From assembly GCA_028821235.1 (NCBI GenBank), contig JAPPGV010000100.1, positions 1 through 35,565 on the forward strand: a stretch of 35,565 bases of DNA. Direction: 5' to 3'. A program made the translations under genes and the position numbers. The notes under the pieces are model-generated. The model worked only from the letters and a program-made list of their open reading frames with translations. It was not told the origin of the DNA and ran no database searches. The DNA is from a bacterium. Lineage in GTDB: Bacteria; Actinomycetota; Acidimicrobiia; Spongiisociales; Spongiisociaceae. This document shows positions 15,762-25,198 of this stretch, in pieces (the stretch's first letter is position 1; each line of letters starts with the position of its first letter).

Positions 15762-17786
15762 CTAACCACTGGCCACCGGATCGAATAGTTGGTCGAGAGC
15801 CCGCACCACGAAGGTGGCCATCTCGGCCCGGGACACGGGCCGGTCGGGGCAGAACCGCAGCGGATCGGTGGAGCACCCCGCGGTGATGTCGGCCGCGGCC
15901 AGGGCATCAATGTCGGCCTCGTGGGAGCCCCCGGTATCCGTGAAACCGGCCGACCCGGCGCGTTCCAGTTCGAACGCCCTCACCAGGAACGTGGCCATCT
16001 GGCCCCGAGAGACGGCCGAGTCCGGGCAGAACCGCGGCGGATCGGCGCCGCATCCCTTGGTCACCTCGAGTTCGGCGAGACGCTCCACATAGCCCGCCCA
16101 CCATTCACCGGGATCCACATCTTCGAACCGCGTCACGGCATTGGAAGGCTCGAAACCCGGGTCGAGGACCCGGACCATCCACACCGCCATGGTCGAGCGC
16201 TGGAGGGGCAGCCCGGGGCAGAAGAGCCGCGCGCCGCACTCGGTGCCGTCCAGGACGCCCGCCTCCGCCAACCGGTCGATCGAAGCCTCGAAGACACTGC
16301 CGTCATCGTCTTCGAAGCTGCCCGACCCGGCGGGTTGTCCAGGTTCCTCAGGGTCGTCGGCCGGCGGAGGGGCCACGCCGTCGATGGCCGTGATGTTGGA
16401 GGACTTGAGGCCCAGCTTGGTCCGGAAGTCGGCCCCGGCGACCGTTACCGACACAGGGTCGCCGCCGCGGACACCCCGGAACAGGACCCGCGCCGGGGAG
16501 GACAGGGACTCCCGGTCGACCAGGACCGCCTCGGTGACGTCGTCCCATCCCAGCCAGGTGGCCAGAGAGGCGGCGCTCACCCGCTCCTCCCATGACGCGT
16601 TCGGGTTGCCTACGGCCGGGTCCACGTCCCACGGGTCCGCGACCGGTCTCAGGTAGGGCCACTCCGTTCCCGGCGTCCTGCCGTCCCACTCGGTGAAGAA
16701 CCCGTACACGTTGGTGCGGGTGATCCCGCCGGATGAGGCGGAGAAGAACGTCTGGACGATCCCCGCCTTCGTGTACCTCTCCCAGCCGGCGCCGAAGTAG
16801 GTGAGCACCCGGTCCCTGGTGCTCACCACACCGTCGAGCCAGGGCTGCCCGTTCGAGCGGGTCTCCTTGGCCCAGCCTATGTAGTTGATGTCCCGCCAGC
16901 TGTCGTAGAGATGGCACCAGCAGCTGTCCTTGCGGGCGGCGTTGATTCCCGGATCCTCGTCGGGGTCGGCGGGGCGCGGCCCGGTCTCCCACAGGAAGAA
17001 CTTGTAGGCCGCGTAGGAGCGGGACGTCACGGCCTGGGCCTCGTTCACCCCCGGCGCCGACCAATGGTCCAGCACCTCGGCAACGCCGCGGAGGTAGTCC
17101 TCGAGCCCGATCGCCAGGACCACGTGGAACCCCACCTCCACGGGGTCGTCCCGTATCTTCAGCTCCCCGTGCCGGTACTCGCAGACCTCGTTGGTGCGGG
17201 ATGCGCACAGCTTGGCCCTGCTCTCACCGTGACGGAGCCGCACCCCGGCCGCGTCGGGCCACGAGATGGACGCCCGGCAGCTACCGGCCGTTCCCTGGAG
17301 CGCGCCACCGTGGAAGAAGCCGCACTGGCCGCGGGCGATGCGGCGGAACTCCCACCGCTCCCCCGACTACGGGTGCTGTGGCTTCGGGCACGGACCCGCG
17401 CCGTCGTCCGCCAGGCACAGATCCAGGGGACCTCCCACGGCGGTGAACTCCAGCAGCGTGATCTGGGAGCCCAGATTGATCCACAGCGGGTTGTCGAGCG
17501 TGTACAGCAGGTCGTTGGGCAGGGCGAGGTCCCGCATCGTCGCCGGTGTGGAGCCGGGGAAGTAGTAGGCGGCGATGTCCTCACCCGGCTTGGCCGGGTC
17601 GGCGAGGGCCTGCCCCAAAGCGCCCCACTGGCCCATGCCCACACCGTGGCCCCATCCCGCACCCTCGAAATCGAACCCCGGCGTGTGGTGGGCCTCTGCC
17701 CCGACAGCCGGGAGCAGTCCCACCAGAAGCAGCACGACCAGCACTCTCCGGATCACCCGACGAGTGTAGGAGTGCTCCTTCAGCAA
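15762..17786 (-). pseudogene. SpoIID/LytB-domain protein with S-layer-like repeats, interrupted by in-frame TAG
   Basis: Two open frames in the same phase (17786-17367 and downstream to 15762) make one protein broken by a TAG at 17369-17367. The first part has a signal peptide (VIRRVLVVLLLVGLLPAVGA) and the SpoIID motif GWGHGVGMGQWGALGQALA with YYFPGSTP. After the TAG the protein reads on without further stops (SGERWEFRRIARGQCGFFHG). It then shows the SpoIID core LEDYLRGVAEV, QAVTSRSYAAYKF and TFFSASSGGITR. The C-terminus has three S-layer-like repeats (ADITAGCSTDPLRFCPDRP, SRAEMATFVVRAL). SpoIID/LytB proteins act on peptidoglycan at the cell surface. A single base change (CAG to TAG) or a sequencing error would explain the break. 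The start is uncertain: TTG at 17786 or GTG at 17756. The second half may be expressed from an internal start. Confidence 0.82.
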
Positions 17787-17918
17787 GACATCATGGCACT
17801 GCGCCGCAATCCGCCGGATCTCGAGCCGTGATCAACAGGTCTCCGACGGGATCGATTTCGCGGTGTTGGCTACCGTGTCGGTCATGCCGCGATTCCGCCT
17901 TTCTCGAGTAGCGCGGTC

Positions 17919-19580
17919 ATGGGTATCGACAGCATGATGTCGGCTGCCTCGGAGGGACTGGTGGGCGACACCGCGGCCGGTTACCGCCATGCCGGGTGGT
18001 GGACCGGCCGGCGGCTGGTGGACCGCTTCGAGTCCCACGTCGCCTCCGGCCCCGACGACCTGGCCGTGATCAGCGGCAGTGACACCCTGTCACGGGCCGA
18101 CCTCTGGAACGCGGCGGGCGAGGCGGCCGAGCAGATCCGGACGGCTGTCGGCGACGCGAGGCGGGTCGTGGTGGTTCATCTGCCCAACACCACCTCCTGG
18201 CTGGTGATGTTCCTGGCCGTGCTACGGGCCGGCCACGTCCCGGCAACACCGCCCGTGACCACCGAGGCGGACCACGTGCGACACATCTTCGAGCTGGTCA
18301 AACCCGCGCTCGCCATTTCCGTGAGCCACCACCGTCGAGCGTCGCCGGTCGAGGCCATCCGGGAGGCCGCCGCCCGGACCGGTGGCGTGGCCGTGGGCCT
18401 GGCCGATCGCACCTCCCTCTACGTGCAGAGCACCGGTAGCGGCCCGAAGGGGACCGACCATGTCCCCGAGGCCACCGCCCACCTCATGTTCACCTCGAGC
18501 ACCACCGGGCCGCCGAAGGCCGTGAGCCACAGCGAGGACTCCCTGGCGACGCTGAACCGCCAGTTCGCGCAGCGGTTCGACCTCGGCTCCCGTACACCCG
18601 TCTTCATGCCGTCGCCCCTCGGCCACAGCGTCGGCGCCATCCACGGCGCCCGGCTGTCGATGTTCTTGGGCGCGCCGCTCATCCTCCAGGACCGGTGGGA
18701 CGCTACGACCGCCCTCGAGTTGGTGTCACGTCACCGCGCCGCGTTCACCGCCGCGGCGACGCCGTTCCTGCTCGACCTGGCCAATGCCCAGTGGCGCGGC
18801 GCCGAGCCCAAGCTGGCTTCGCTCCGGAGCTTCCTGTGCGGGGGCGCCCAGGTACCGCCGGCGCTGATCCGGCGGTGCCGCAGCGAGTTCCCGAACACGT
18901 TCGTGACGCCGCTCTGGGGCATGACCGAGGGCGGTCTGACCACCTGCGTGGACAGCTCCACCTACCACCAGGTCGAGACCACCGTCGGTATCGGGCTGCC
19001 CGGCCTGGAGCTAAGAGTCCTCGACGCCGAGATGCGGCTCAAGGCGTCCGGCGCCGGCGAGTTGGCCATGCGCGGACCGGGCGTGTTCAACGGCTACTTC
19101 GGCCAGCCCGAGCTGTACGCCGAGCACCTGGTCGGTGACGGGTTCTTCCGTACCGGCGATCTGGCCCGCATCGAAGCCGACCGGTACGTATCGATCACCG
19201 GGCGGGTCAAGGACCTGATCATCCGCGGCGCGGTCAACATCTCGCCCGTCGCGACCGAGAACATCATCGCCGCCCACCCCGATGTGGCCGGGGTTGCCGT
19301 GATCGGCTGGCCGGATGAGCGTCTCGGCGAGCGTATCTGCGCCGTCGTGCAGGCCACCGCCCCCCTGGACCTCGACCAGATCGTGGCATTCTGCGCGGAG
19401 CACGGCCTGTCCCGCAGGTACTGGCCCGAGCGTCTGGAGCTGGTCGACCGCTTCCCCCGCACGGCCGCGGGCAAGATCCGGAAGCCTGAGCTACGGCGCG
19501 ATCTGCTCAGCCGTGTCCCCGGGGCCGGGAGCCGCACCCCCGCGAACCCGGTTCGGGACCGTAGAGGCATCGACCGATGA
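17919..19580 (+). CDS. AMP-dependent acyl-CoA synthetase/ligase
   Basis: This 553-residue member of the ANL superfamily has the ATP-binding loop LMFTSSTTGPPKAVSHS, the motif LWGMTEGG, the hinge-region FFRTGDLARIEADRYVSITG with GRVKDLIIRGAVNISP, and the C-terminal catalytic lysine in RTAAGKIRKPELR. It activates a carboxylic acid as an acyl-adenylate and then a CoA thioester. The sequence is closest in style to ligases for medium-chain or alicyclic acids. It is the first gene of a seven-gene run in which each following start overlaps the previous stop; here ATGA is shared with the hydrolase. No strong ribosome-binding site precedes the ATG at 17919; an ATG at 17934 is also possible. As the entry enzyme it points to a carboxylic-acid substrate for the operon. 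Confidence 0.9.
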   Translation: MGIDSMMSAASEGLVGDTAAGYRHAGWWTGRRLVDRFESHVASGPDDLAVISGSDTLSRADLWNAAGEAAEQIRTAVGDARRVVVVHLPNTTSWLVMFLAVLRAGHVPATPPVTTEADHVRHIFELVKPALAISVSHHRRASPVEAIREAAARTGGVAVGLADRTSLYVQSTGSGPKGTDHVPEATAHLMFTSSTTGPPKAVSHSEDSLATLNRQFAQRFDLGSRTPVFMPSPLGHSVGAIHGARLSMFLGAPLILQDRWDATTALELVSRHRAAFTAAATPFLLDLANAQWRGAEPKLASLRSFLCGGAQVPPALIRRCRSEFPNTFVTPLWGMTEGGLTTCVDSSTYHQVETTVGIGLPGLELRVLDAEMRLKASGAGELAMRGPGVFNGYFGQPELYAEHLVGDGFFRTGDLARIEADRYVSITGRVKDLIIRGAVNISPVATENIIAAHPDVAGVAVIGWPDERLGERICAVVQATAPLDLDQIVAFCAEHGLSRRYWPERLELVDRFPRTAAGKIRKPELRRDLLSRVPGAGSRTPANPVRDRRGIDR

Positions 19581-20371
19581 CGGCTGTCGAGCTGAACGAC
19601 ATCGTGGCCAACTACAGCCGGCGCGGCTCAGGCCCGGCCGTCGTGCTCCTCCACGGACTGGCAGAGGACCACCGCTCATGGGACTCGGTCGCCGCCCATC
19701 TGGGCTCGTTCACCACCTACGCCGTCGACCTCCGGGGCCACGGCCGGACGACCGCCGGCCAGGGTTCGGGCACGCTGTCACAGTTGAGCGACGACCTGAT
19801 CATGTTCCTGACCACCGTCAGCGGTCCTGCCGCGGTCGTCGGCTACTCGCTCGGCGGCACTATCGGTCTGAAGGCCGCTACCGCCGCACCGGACCTGATC
19901 CGCCACCTCGTGGTGGTCGCCACCTCATCGGTCGTCGGGAGGGCCGCAGCCGGGTTCTTCGCCGGCCGCATCGCCCAGCTCGAATCCGGGGACAATTCCG
20001 GCTTCGCCGCCGGGCTGCGCGACGACACCGCGCTCCAGGTCGTCACCGAGGCTGACCTCGACTCCCTCGCTGCTCACCGGATGGCCGCAGTCGGGGACGG
20101 CCGCGGCTACATCAACGCGGCCAGGGCCATGATCGGGATCCGGGCCGAACCTCTCAATACGCTGCTGTCGGAGATCACGGCGCCCCTCGACATCGTCGGG
20201 GCGGACCGCGATGTCTTCTGTCCCCGCCGGGCATCGGATATCATCGCCGATGCCGTGCCCCACAGCCGCTTCCACGAGATCTCCGGCGCCGGTCACCTGC
20301 TCTCGGTCGACCGGCCCGAAGCCTACGGCCGGTTGCTCGCACGGCTCTTGGACCGAGGGGGTGCCCGATGA
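19577..20371 (+). CDS. Alpha/beta hydrolase fold protein
   Basis: This 264-residue alpha/beta hydrolase has the oxyanion strand VVLLHGLAEDHRSW and the nucleophile elbow VVGYSLGGT (Ser91). The acid is in IVGADRDVFCP and the histidine in ISGAGHLLSVDRP, so the triad is complete. It is of the small C-C-bond-hydrolase or esterase type. The start overlaps the ligase stop by four bases, and its own stop overlaps the next ATG by four. In this operon it could cleave an ester, a lactone or a ring-opened diketone. The substrate cannot be told from the sequence. Confidence 0.9.
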   Translation: MTAVELNDIVANYSRRGSGPAVVLLHGLAEDHRSWDSVAAHLGSFTTYAVDLRGHGRTTAGQGSGTLSQLSDDLIMFLTTVSGPAAVVGYSLGGTIGLKAATAAPDLIRHLVVVATSSVVGRAAAGFFAGRIAQLESGDNSGFAAGLRDDTALQVVTEADLDSLAAHRMAAVGDGRGYINAARAMIGIRAEPLNTLLSEITAPLDIVGADRDVFCPRRASDIIADAVPHSRFHEISGAGHLLSVDRPEAYGRLLARLLDRGGAR

Positions 20372-21381
20372 GCCGCAGCTACGGGATCTCGCTGGGAGTG
20401 AGCTCCCGGGAGCCCCTGCGCCACACGTCCGGGCTGGCCCGGGCCATCGACGAGCGCGGCTTCGACGCCATCTGGTACATCGACTTCCAACTCGGGCTGA
20501 AAGACGTGTACGCGGCCATGAACCTGGCCGCGCTGTCCACCAAGCGAGTGCTCATCGGAGCGGGTGTCACCAACCTCGTGACCCGGCACCCCACCGTCAC
20601 CGCCAACGCCACGGTCGCCCTCGACGAGCTGTCAGCCGGCCGGGCCGTGCTCGGCCTCGGCGCGGGCTGGTCAGCAGTACTGGGCGCCGGGGGCAGGCCG
20701 TCGAAGCTGGGCGACCTGCGCGCCGGGATCGACGGGTTCCGCCGGTTGTTCACCGGCGAGGAGTGCGAGCTCTCCGGTACCCGGGTCCGCCTGGCGGCCG
20801 CCACCCGCCAGATCCCCATCTATCTCGCCGCGTCGCAGCCGGCCATGCTGCGCCTCGCCGGCGAGACCTGCGACGGTGTCGTGCTGATGGGCGCCGCCGA
20901 CCCCGAGTTCTGCTCGTGGCAACTCGACTTCATACACGAGGGCATGGCGAGCGCCGGACGTGATCGCAAGGAGCTGACGATCGACCTGTTCGTCACCATG
21001 TCGGTGGGTGACGACGAGGCGGCGGCCATCGCGGACATCCGGGCCTGGGCCACCAGCCAGGCAGCCACCTTCCACCCGTGGAAGCACATGCCACCGGCCT
21101 GGGAGAGGTTCCGTCCCGAGTTCGCCCGGGCCGCCGGCGCCTACGAACTCGTCGATCACCTCTCGCTGCAGGCACGGCACCGCCGGATCGTGTCTGACGA
21201 CTTCGCCCGGTCGGTGGCGCTGGCCGGCGACCTGGACACCTGTGTCGACCGGCTCCGACAGCTGTGGCGGCTCGGCATCGACCGCATCACCTTCGCCCTC
21301 CTGTCGGGCGGGCGGCAGCAGCGTCTCGACCACCTGTCCGGCACGGTGATCCCCGCCGTCGAAGCAGCAGGAGGCAGCTGA
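20368..21381 (+). CDS. LLM-class (F420-dependent type) oxidoreductase
   Basis: This is a 337-residue luciferase-like TIM barrel. Typical pieces are [54 protein letters not shown] and the late ITFALLSGG. Actinobacterial proteins of this type generally use F420, though FMN-dependent monooxygenases share the fold. It overlaps the hydrolase by four bases (ATGA) and the SDR by one (TGATG). In the operon it would supply a reduction, dehydrogenation or Baeyer-Villiger-like oxygenation of the substrate. Cofactor and reaction are inferred only from family membership. Confidence 0.88.
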   Translation: MSRSYGISLGVSSREPLRHTSGLARAIDERGFDAIWYIDFQLGLKDVYAAMNLAALSTKRVLIGAGVTNLVTRHPTVTANATVALDELSAGRAVLGLGAGWSAVLGAGGRPSKLGDLRAGIDGFRRLFTGEECELSGTRVRLAAATRQIPIYLAASQPAMLRLAGETCDGVVLMGAADPEFCSWQLDFIHEGMASAGRDRKELTIDLFVTMSVGDDEAAAIADIRAWATSQAATFHPWKHMPPAWERFRPEFARAAGAYELVDHLSLQARHRRIVSDDFARSVALAGDLDTCVDRLRQLWRLGIDRITFALLSGGRQQRLDHLSGTVIPAVEAAGGS

Positions 21382-22142
21382 TGGATAACGACCGGCCGGT
21401 GGCATTGGTAACCGCAGCCGCGGGAGCCGGCATCGGGGCGGCGGTGGCGCGCCGGCTCGCCTCGGACGGCCTCGACGTGGTGGTGACCGACGCCCACGAG
21501 CGCCGGTGCCGCGCCTTCGCCCGGACCCTGTCCGCCGAGTTTGGACGGGAGGTCCTCTCCTACCCCCTCGACGTGACCGACCACGCGCAGGCCGGCGCCG
21601 TCATCGACGACGTGGTGGCCCGCAGGGATCGCCTCGACGTGCTGGTCAACAACGCGGGATGGTCGAAGATCGAGCCGGTGGCCGAGATGTCTCTGGAGAC
21701 CTGGCAGCGGTGCCTCGACGTGAATCTCACCGGCACGTTCGTGTGCATGCGCTATGCGCTCCCCACCATGATCGCCAAGGGCCGAGGCTCGATCATCAAC
21801 ATCTCTTCGATCGCGGCTTGGGAGATGTCGGCCGATCACGGCGCGGCCTACTCCGCCGCCAAGGCCGGCGTCCTGGCCCTCACCCGGGTCGCCGCGGCCG
21901 AGAACGGGGTCCACGGGGTGCGGGTCAACGCTGTCGCCCCGGGCCTCATCCACAACGACTTCCTCCGCAGGATCTACCCCGAGGAGTTCTTCGACCGTTA
22001 CCTGTCCGAGAAGGCGTTCCTGGACCGCGTGGGACGCCCCGACGACGTGGCGAGCATGGTCTCGTTCCTGGCCTCGGACGAGGCGAGCTACGTGACGGGC
22101 GAGGTGTTCACCGTCTCGGGAGGCGTGTCCGCCCGTGGATGA
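21381..22142 (+). CDS. Short-chain dehydrogenase/reductase (SDR)
   Basis: This 253-residue classical SDR has the nucleotide motif [18 protein letters not shown], the structural motif VLVNNAGWS, the catalytic serines in [11 protein letters not shown], and Tyr-x-x-x-Lys in AAYSAAKAG. The ending [14 protein letters not shown] is typical. It oxidises or reduces a hydroxyl or keto group with NAD(P)H, and would suit the 3-hydroxyacyl step of a beta-oxidation-like route. The ATG at 21381 is preceded by AGGAGG and overlaps the LLM stop; the open frame extends upstream to 21264 inside that gene and is not the real start. Its stop overlaps the amidase start by eight bases. Confidence 0.92.
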   Translation: MDNDRPVALVTAAAGAGIGAAVARRLASDGLDVVVTDAHERRCRAFARTLSAEFGREVLSYPLDVTDHAQAGAVIDDVVARRDRLDVLVNNAGWSKIEPVAEMSLETWQRCLDVNLTGTFVCMRYALPTMIAKGRGSIINISSIAAWEMSADHGAAYSAAKAGVLALTRVAAAENGVHGVRVNAVAPGLIHNDFLRRIYPEEFFDRYLSEKAFLDRVGRPDDVASMVSFLASDEASYVTGEVFTVSGGVSARG

Positions 22143-23514
22143 CGGTCCCCTCTGGTGGCCCGTGCAGCGGCTCGTCGAGGCCTACCGCGACGGCTCGCTC
22201 TCGCCCGTCGAGGTTGCGGAGATGGCGCAGGTCCGTATCGCCGAGACCGATCCGATCCTCCATGCCTTCGTCCTGGCCACCCCCGGACTGGCCCGGCGCC
22301 AGGCCGCGGCGGCCGAAGCCGCCTACCGGAACGGCCATCCGGGCCCTCTCGCCGGCGTCCCGGTCTCGATCAAGGACGCATTCCACGTCGAGGGCCACGT
22401 CACCACGCTCGGTTCGCTGGCCCATGCCGGCGACGTGGCCCGCCACGACTCCGGCGCCGTGCGCCGCCTCCGCAGGGCCGGAGCCGTGTTCGTCGGCAAG
22501 ACCAACGTCCCGGAGTTCTGCCAGTCGGCCACCACCGACAACCTGCTCGGTCCCGATACCGCCAACCCCTTCGACCCCGGCCGCACCGCGGGAGGGTCCA
22601 GCGGCGGCGCCGCAGCCTCGGTCGCAGCGGGGACCTGCACCCTCGGGCTCGGTTCCGACGGCGGCGGCTCGATCCGCATCCCGGCGGCGTTCTGCGGCCT
22701 CGTCGGCATGAAGCCCACCTACGGAGCCGTTGACGACGCCGGCGGCTTCCAGGCGTTCAGCCCGTTCATCTCCGCCGGGCCGCTAGCCCGATGCGTGGCC
22801 GACGCCCGGTACATGCATTCCGTGCTCTCCGCAGACGACATCGCAACCCCGGGTATGCCGGCCGGGACGCGCCCGCACCGCGTCGCGTGGTGCGCCGACC
22901 CGGAGGGCCGTCCGGTCGACCCCGGCCTCGGCACCGCCGCCGCGTCGGCGGTGGAGAAGCTCGCCGCCAGCGGGCACCACGTCAGCCCGGTGGAACTGGA
23001 CCTCGGCGGATGGGAGGAGGTATTCGGGCCGCTGGTGCTGGCCGAGGAGGGCGAGCGCCGGGGCCACCTGCTCGGCGGTCCCCACCGGCTGACGAGTTAC
23101 CAGGAGCGGTCCCTGAGAGCGGCCGAGCGGCTCGACCCGGAGACCCTCCGCGAGGCCCGCTCGGCCCTCGTGCAGTACCGGGCCCGGGTGGACCGGTACT
23201 TCCGCGACTACGACGTGATCGCCACTCCGGGCACCGCCACCCCCGCCTTCGAGCTCGGATGCCGGCCGAAGACCGTGGCCGGTCGGCGGGTGGGACGGCT
23301 CTGGGGCCCATTCCCGTTCGCGGCTCCCTTCAACGTCTCCGGGCATCCCGCCATAGTCCTCCCGGTGGGTTTCGTGGACGGCCTACCGGTCTCCATCCAA
23401 CTGGTCGGAAGGCACGGTGCCGACCTCCACCTGCTGTCCCTCGCCGAGCAACTCGAAGCCGAGCTGGACCTCCGGCTCTTCGCCCGGCTGTCGCCCCGCA
23501 TCCCGGCACGATGA
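22135..23514 (+). CDS. Amidase signature family enzyme
   Basis: This is a 459-residue amidase of the GatA/FAAH signature family. The catalytic set is complete: Lys80 in [11 protein letters not shown], the cis-Ser155 in [12 protein letters not shown], and the nucleophile Ser179 in [15 protein letters not shown]. Family members hydrolyse linear amides. No gatB or gatC partner is near, so it is a metabolic amidase rather than the tRNA amidotransferase subunit. It starts at a GTG overlapping the SDR stop by eight bases, and its stop shares ATGA with the next gene. In the operon it may release the free acid that the ligase activates; that order of steps is inferred. Confidence 0.92.
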   Translation: MDDGPLWWPVQRLVEAYRDGSLSPVEVAEMAQVRIAETDPILHAFVLATPGLARRQAAAAEAAYRNGHPGPLAGVPVSIKDAFHVEGHVTTLGSLAHAGDVARHDSGAVRRLRRAGAVFVGKTNVPEFCQSATTDNLLGPDTANPFDPGRTAGGSSGGAAASVAAGTCTLGLGSDGGGSIRIPAAFCGLVGMKPTYGAVDDAGGFQAFSPFISAGPLARCVADARYMHSVLSADDIATPGMPAGTRPHRVAWCADPEGRPVDPGLGTAAASAVEKLAASGHHVSPVELDLGGWEEVFGPLVLAEEGERRGHLLGGPHRLTSYQERSLRAAERLDPETLREARSALVQYRARVDRYFRDYDVIATPGTATPAFELGCRPKTVAGRRVGRLWGPFPFAAPFNVSGHPAIVLPVGFVDGLPVSIQLVGRHGADLHLLSLAEQLEAELDLRLFARLSPRIPAR

Positions 23515-24290
23515 CCGACGTAACCCGCCGGGTCGAAGGCGCCGCTCTCGTCGTGGAGATCAACCGTCCGGATCGTGCCAACGCTCTGCTGTGCCGCACG
23601 ATCCGCGGACTCGAAGCAGGACTCGATGCGGCCGAAGCGCACGAGTCCGATGCGACCGGGCTCGCCGGCGCCGATGTCAGCGGGGTGGTCATCACCGGGG
23701 GATCCAGACACTTCAGTGCCGGAGCGGACCTCGCCGCGTTCACCGGATCACTCGAGGACATCGGGTTCGATGACGAACTCGAACGCCTCTGCGGCCGAAT
23801 CACCCATAGCCCGCTGCCGGTGGTGGCTGCCGTCGAGGGAGCCTGCTACGGGGGGGCAGTCGACCTGGCGTGGGCCTGCGATGCGGTCGTGGTCTCGGAA
23901 GAAGCGCGCATCGGCCTGCCCTCGACCCGGTTGGGAATCCTGTACAACCCGGTGTCGATGGCCCGCCTGCATTCCCGACTCGGCTCGGCGGTGGTGCGCC
24001 GTCTCATGGTTCTCCAGCAGGAGTTGGCGGGCCGGGAGCTGCCACGCGGCTCGTCCATAGTGGTTCAGCCGGGCGCCGCGGTCAAGACCGCCGTGCGCCT
24101 CGTGCAGGCGGTCTCCGCGGACCGGGATACCACGGCGGCCACCAAGGCCGTACTCGCTTCCCTGGACAGCCATGCCGGATTCGACCCCGCCCAGTGGCAG
24201 GCGGAGCGAGAGGCTAGATTGGTCTCCCCGTCCCGCCGAGCGGCCCTCGAGGCCCGCCGGGCTTCGATCAGGAACGAGCAGAGGGCATGA
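23511..24290 (+). CDS. Enoyl-CoA hydratase/isomerase (crotonase) family
   Basis: This 259-residue crotonase-fold protein has the first oxyanion-hole region in SRHFSAGADLAAFTG and the second in EGACYGGAVDLAWACDAVV, followed by IGLPSTRLGILYNPVSMARL. The usual catalytic Glu of hydratases in the LPE position is Ser here (LPSTRLG), so isomerase, hydrolase or retro-aldol chemistry is as likely as hydration. It acts on CoA thioesters. I used the ATG at 23511, which shares ATGA with the amidase stop; the frame extends far upstream inside the amidase without meaning. Its own stop shares ATGA with the MaoC gene. Confidence 0.88.
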   Translation: MTDVTRRVEGAALVVEINRPDRANALLCRTIRGLEAGLDAAEAHESDATGLAGADVSGVVITGGSRHFSAGADLAAFTGSLEDIGFDDELERLCGRITHSPLPVVAAVEGACYGGAVDLAWACDAVVVSEEARIGLPSTRLGILYNPVSMARLHSRLGSAVVRRLMVLQQELAGRELPRGSSIVVQPGAAVKTAVRLVQAVSADRDTTAATKAVLASLDSHAGFDPAQWQAEREARLVSPSRRAALEARRASIRNEQRA

Positions 24291-25072
24291 AGCTGAAGGA
24301 TCTGGCCGGCTGCGAGCTCGGCACGCGTACCGTCGACTTCTCAGCCGACGACGCCATCCTTTACGCCCTCGCCGTCGGTGCCTCCGCCTCGCAACTCGAC
24401 CTGGTCTACGAGCGAGCTCTGCGAGTCCTACCGACGTATGCCTGCTCTCTCGGCCTATGGGCGGTGGAGGCAGCCGGCCGCCTCGGCGCCTACGATCCCA
24501 CCCGGTCACTCCATGTCGGCCAGAGCCTGGTGGTCAACGAGCCATTGCGGCCCACGCCGACCCGGATGAGCGGCCGTGTCCGCTCCGTCTACGACAAGGG
24601 CAGGCTGACCATCGTCGAGATCGACGTGGTGGCCTCCGGTTTCGAAGCCGGCTACACGATCCTGCTGCCCGGCGTCGGGGGCTGGGGCGGCGATCCGCCC
24701 GCTCCCACCGGTGAGGCCTCCAGGCCGGCGCCGACCTGGACCGGATCGGCACACGTAGGCCCCGAGGCGGCCGTGCTCTACCGGCTCACGGGTGACAAGC
24801 ACCCTGTTCACATCGATCCGTCCGTGGCAGCCGCCATGGGGCTGGACCGGCCGATCCTGCACGGGCTGGCCACGATGGGCATTACTGCCAGGGTCGCCGC
24901 CGGGGCTGTGAATGCCCATCCGGCGGACCTCTCCGCCGCCACGGTGCGCTTCTCCAAGCCGGTTTACCCCGGATGCCGGATGCGCATCGACGCCGAAACC
25001 CACCATGCGACCGCCCGCGTCGAGGCCTCGGTCGACGGCACCACGACCATGTCCGGTACGTTCACCTTTTGA
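24287..25072 (+). CDS. MaoC-like double-hotdog hydratase
   Basis: This 261-residue protein consists of two hotdog domains, about 1-130 and 150-261. The second carries the hydratase-2 motif YRLTGDKHPVHIDPSVAAAMG with the catalytic Asp and His, then LDRPILHGLATMGI. The architecture matches the (R)-specific enoyl-CoA hydratase of peroxisomal multifunctional enzyme type 2 and its actinobacterial relatives. It would hydrate a 2-enoyl-CoA. It is the last gene of the operon; a GC-rich stretch and the convergent methyltransferase gene follow. Having both a crotonase and a MaoC hydratase but no acyl-CoA dehydrogenase or thiolase in the operon is unusual. Confidence 0.9.
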   Translation: MKLKDLAGCELGTRTVDFSADDAILYALAVGASASQLDLVYERALRVLPTYACSLGLWAVEAAGRLGAYDPTRSLHVGQSLVVNEPLRPTPTRMSGRVRSVYDKGRLTIVEIDVVASGFEAGYTILLPGVGGWGGDPPAPTGEASRPAPTWTGSAHVGPEAAVLYRLTGDKHPVHIDPSVAAAMGLDRPILHGLATMGITARVAAGAVNAHPADLSAATVRFSKPVYPGCRMRIDAETHHATARVEASVDGTTTMSGTFTF

Positions 25073-25198
25073 CCGGGCTTAGACACCTCGCAGGCGGCCA
25101 GACCGGCCGGCCATCCAGGGAGTTGAGTCGCTCGGGACCATAGGCACGCGACTGGGTGAAACCACCGGTCATGCATCGGGTCGGTCTTGCGTCGTCCT

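Noticed and set aside
17367-17369. TAG in the SpoIID gene as a pyrrolysine codon
   Set aside because: SpoIID proteins have no catalytic residue known at this place and nothing nearby suggests pyrrolysine machinery; a mutation or base error is simpler.
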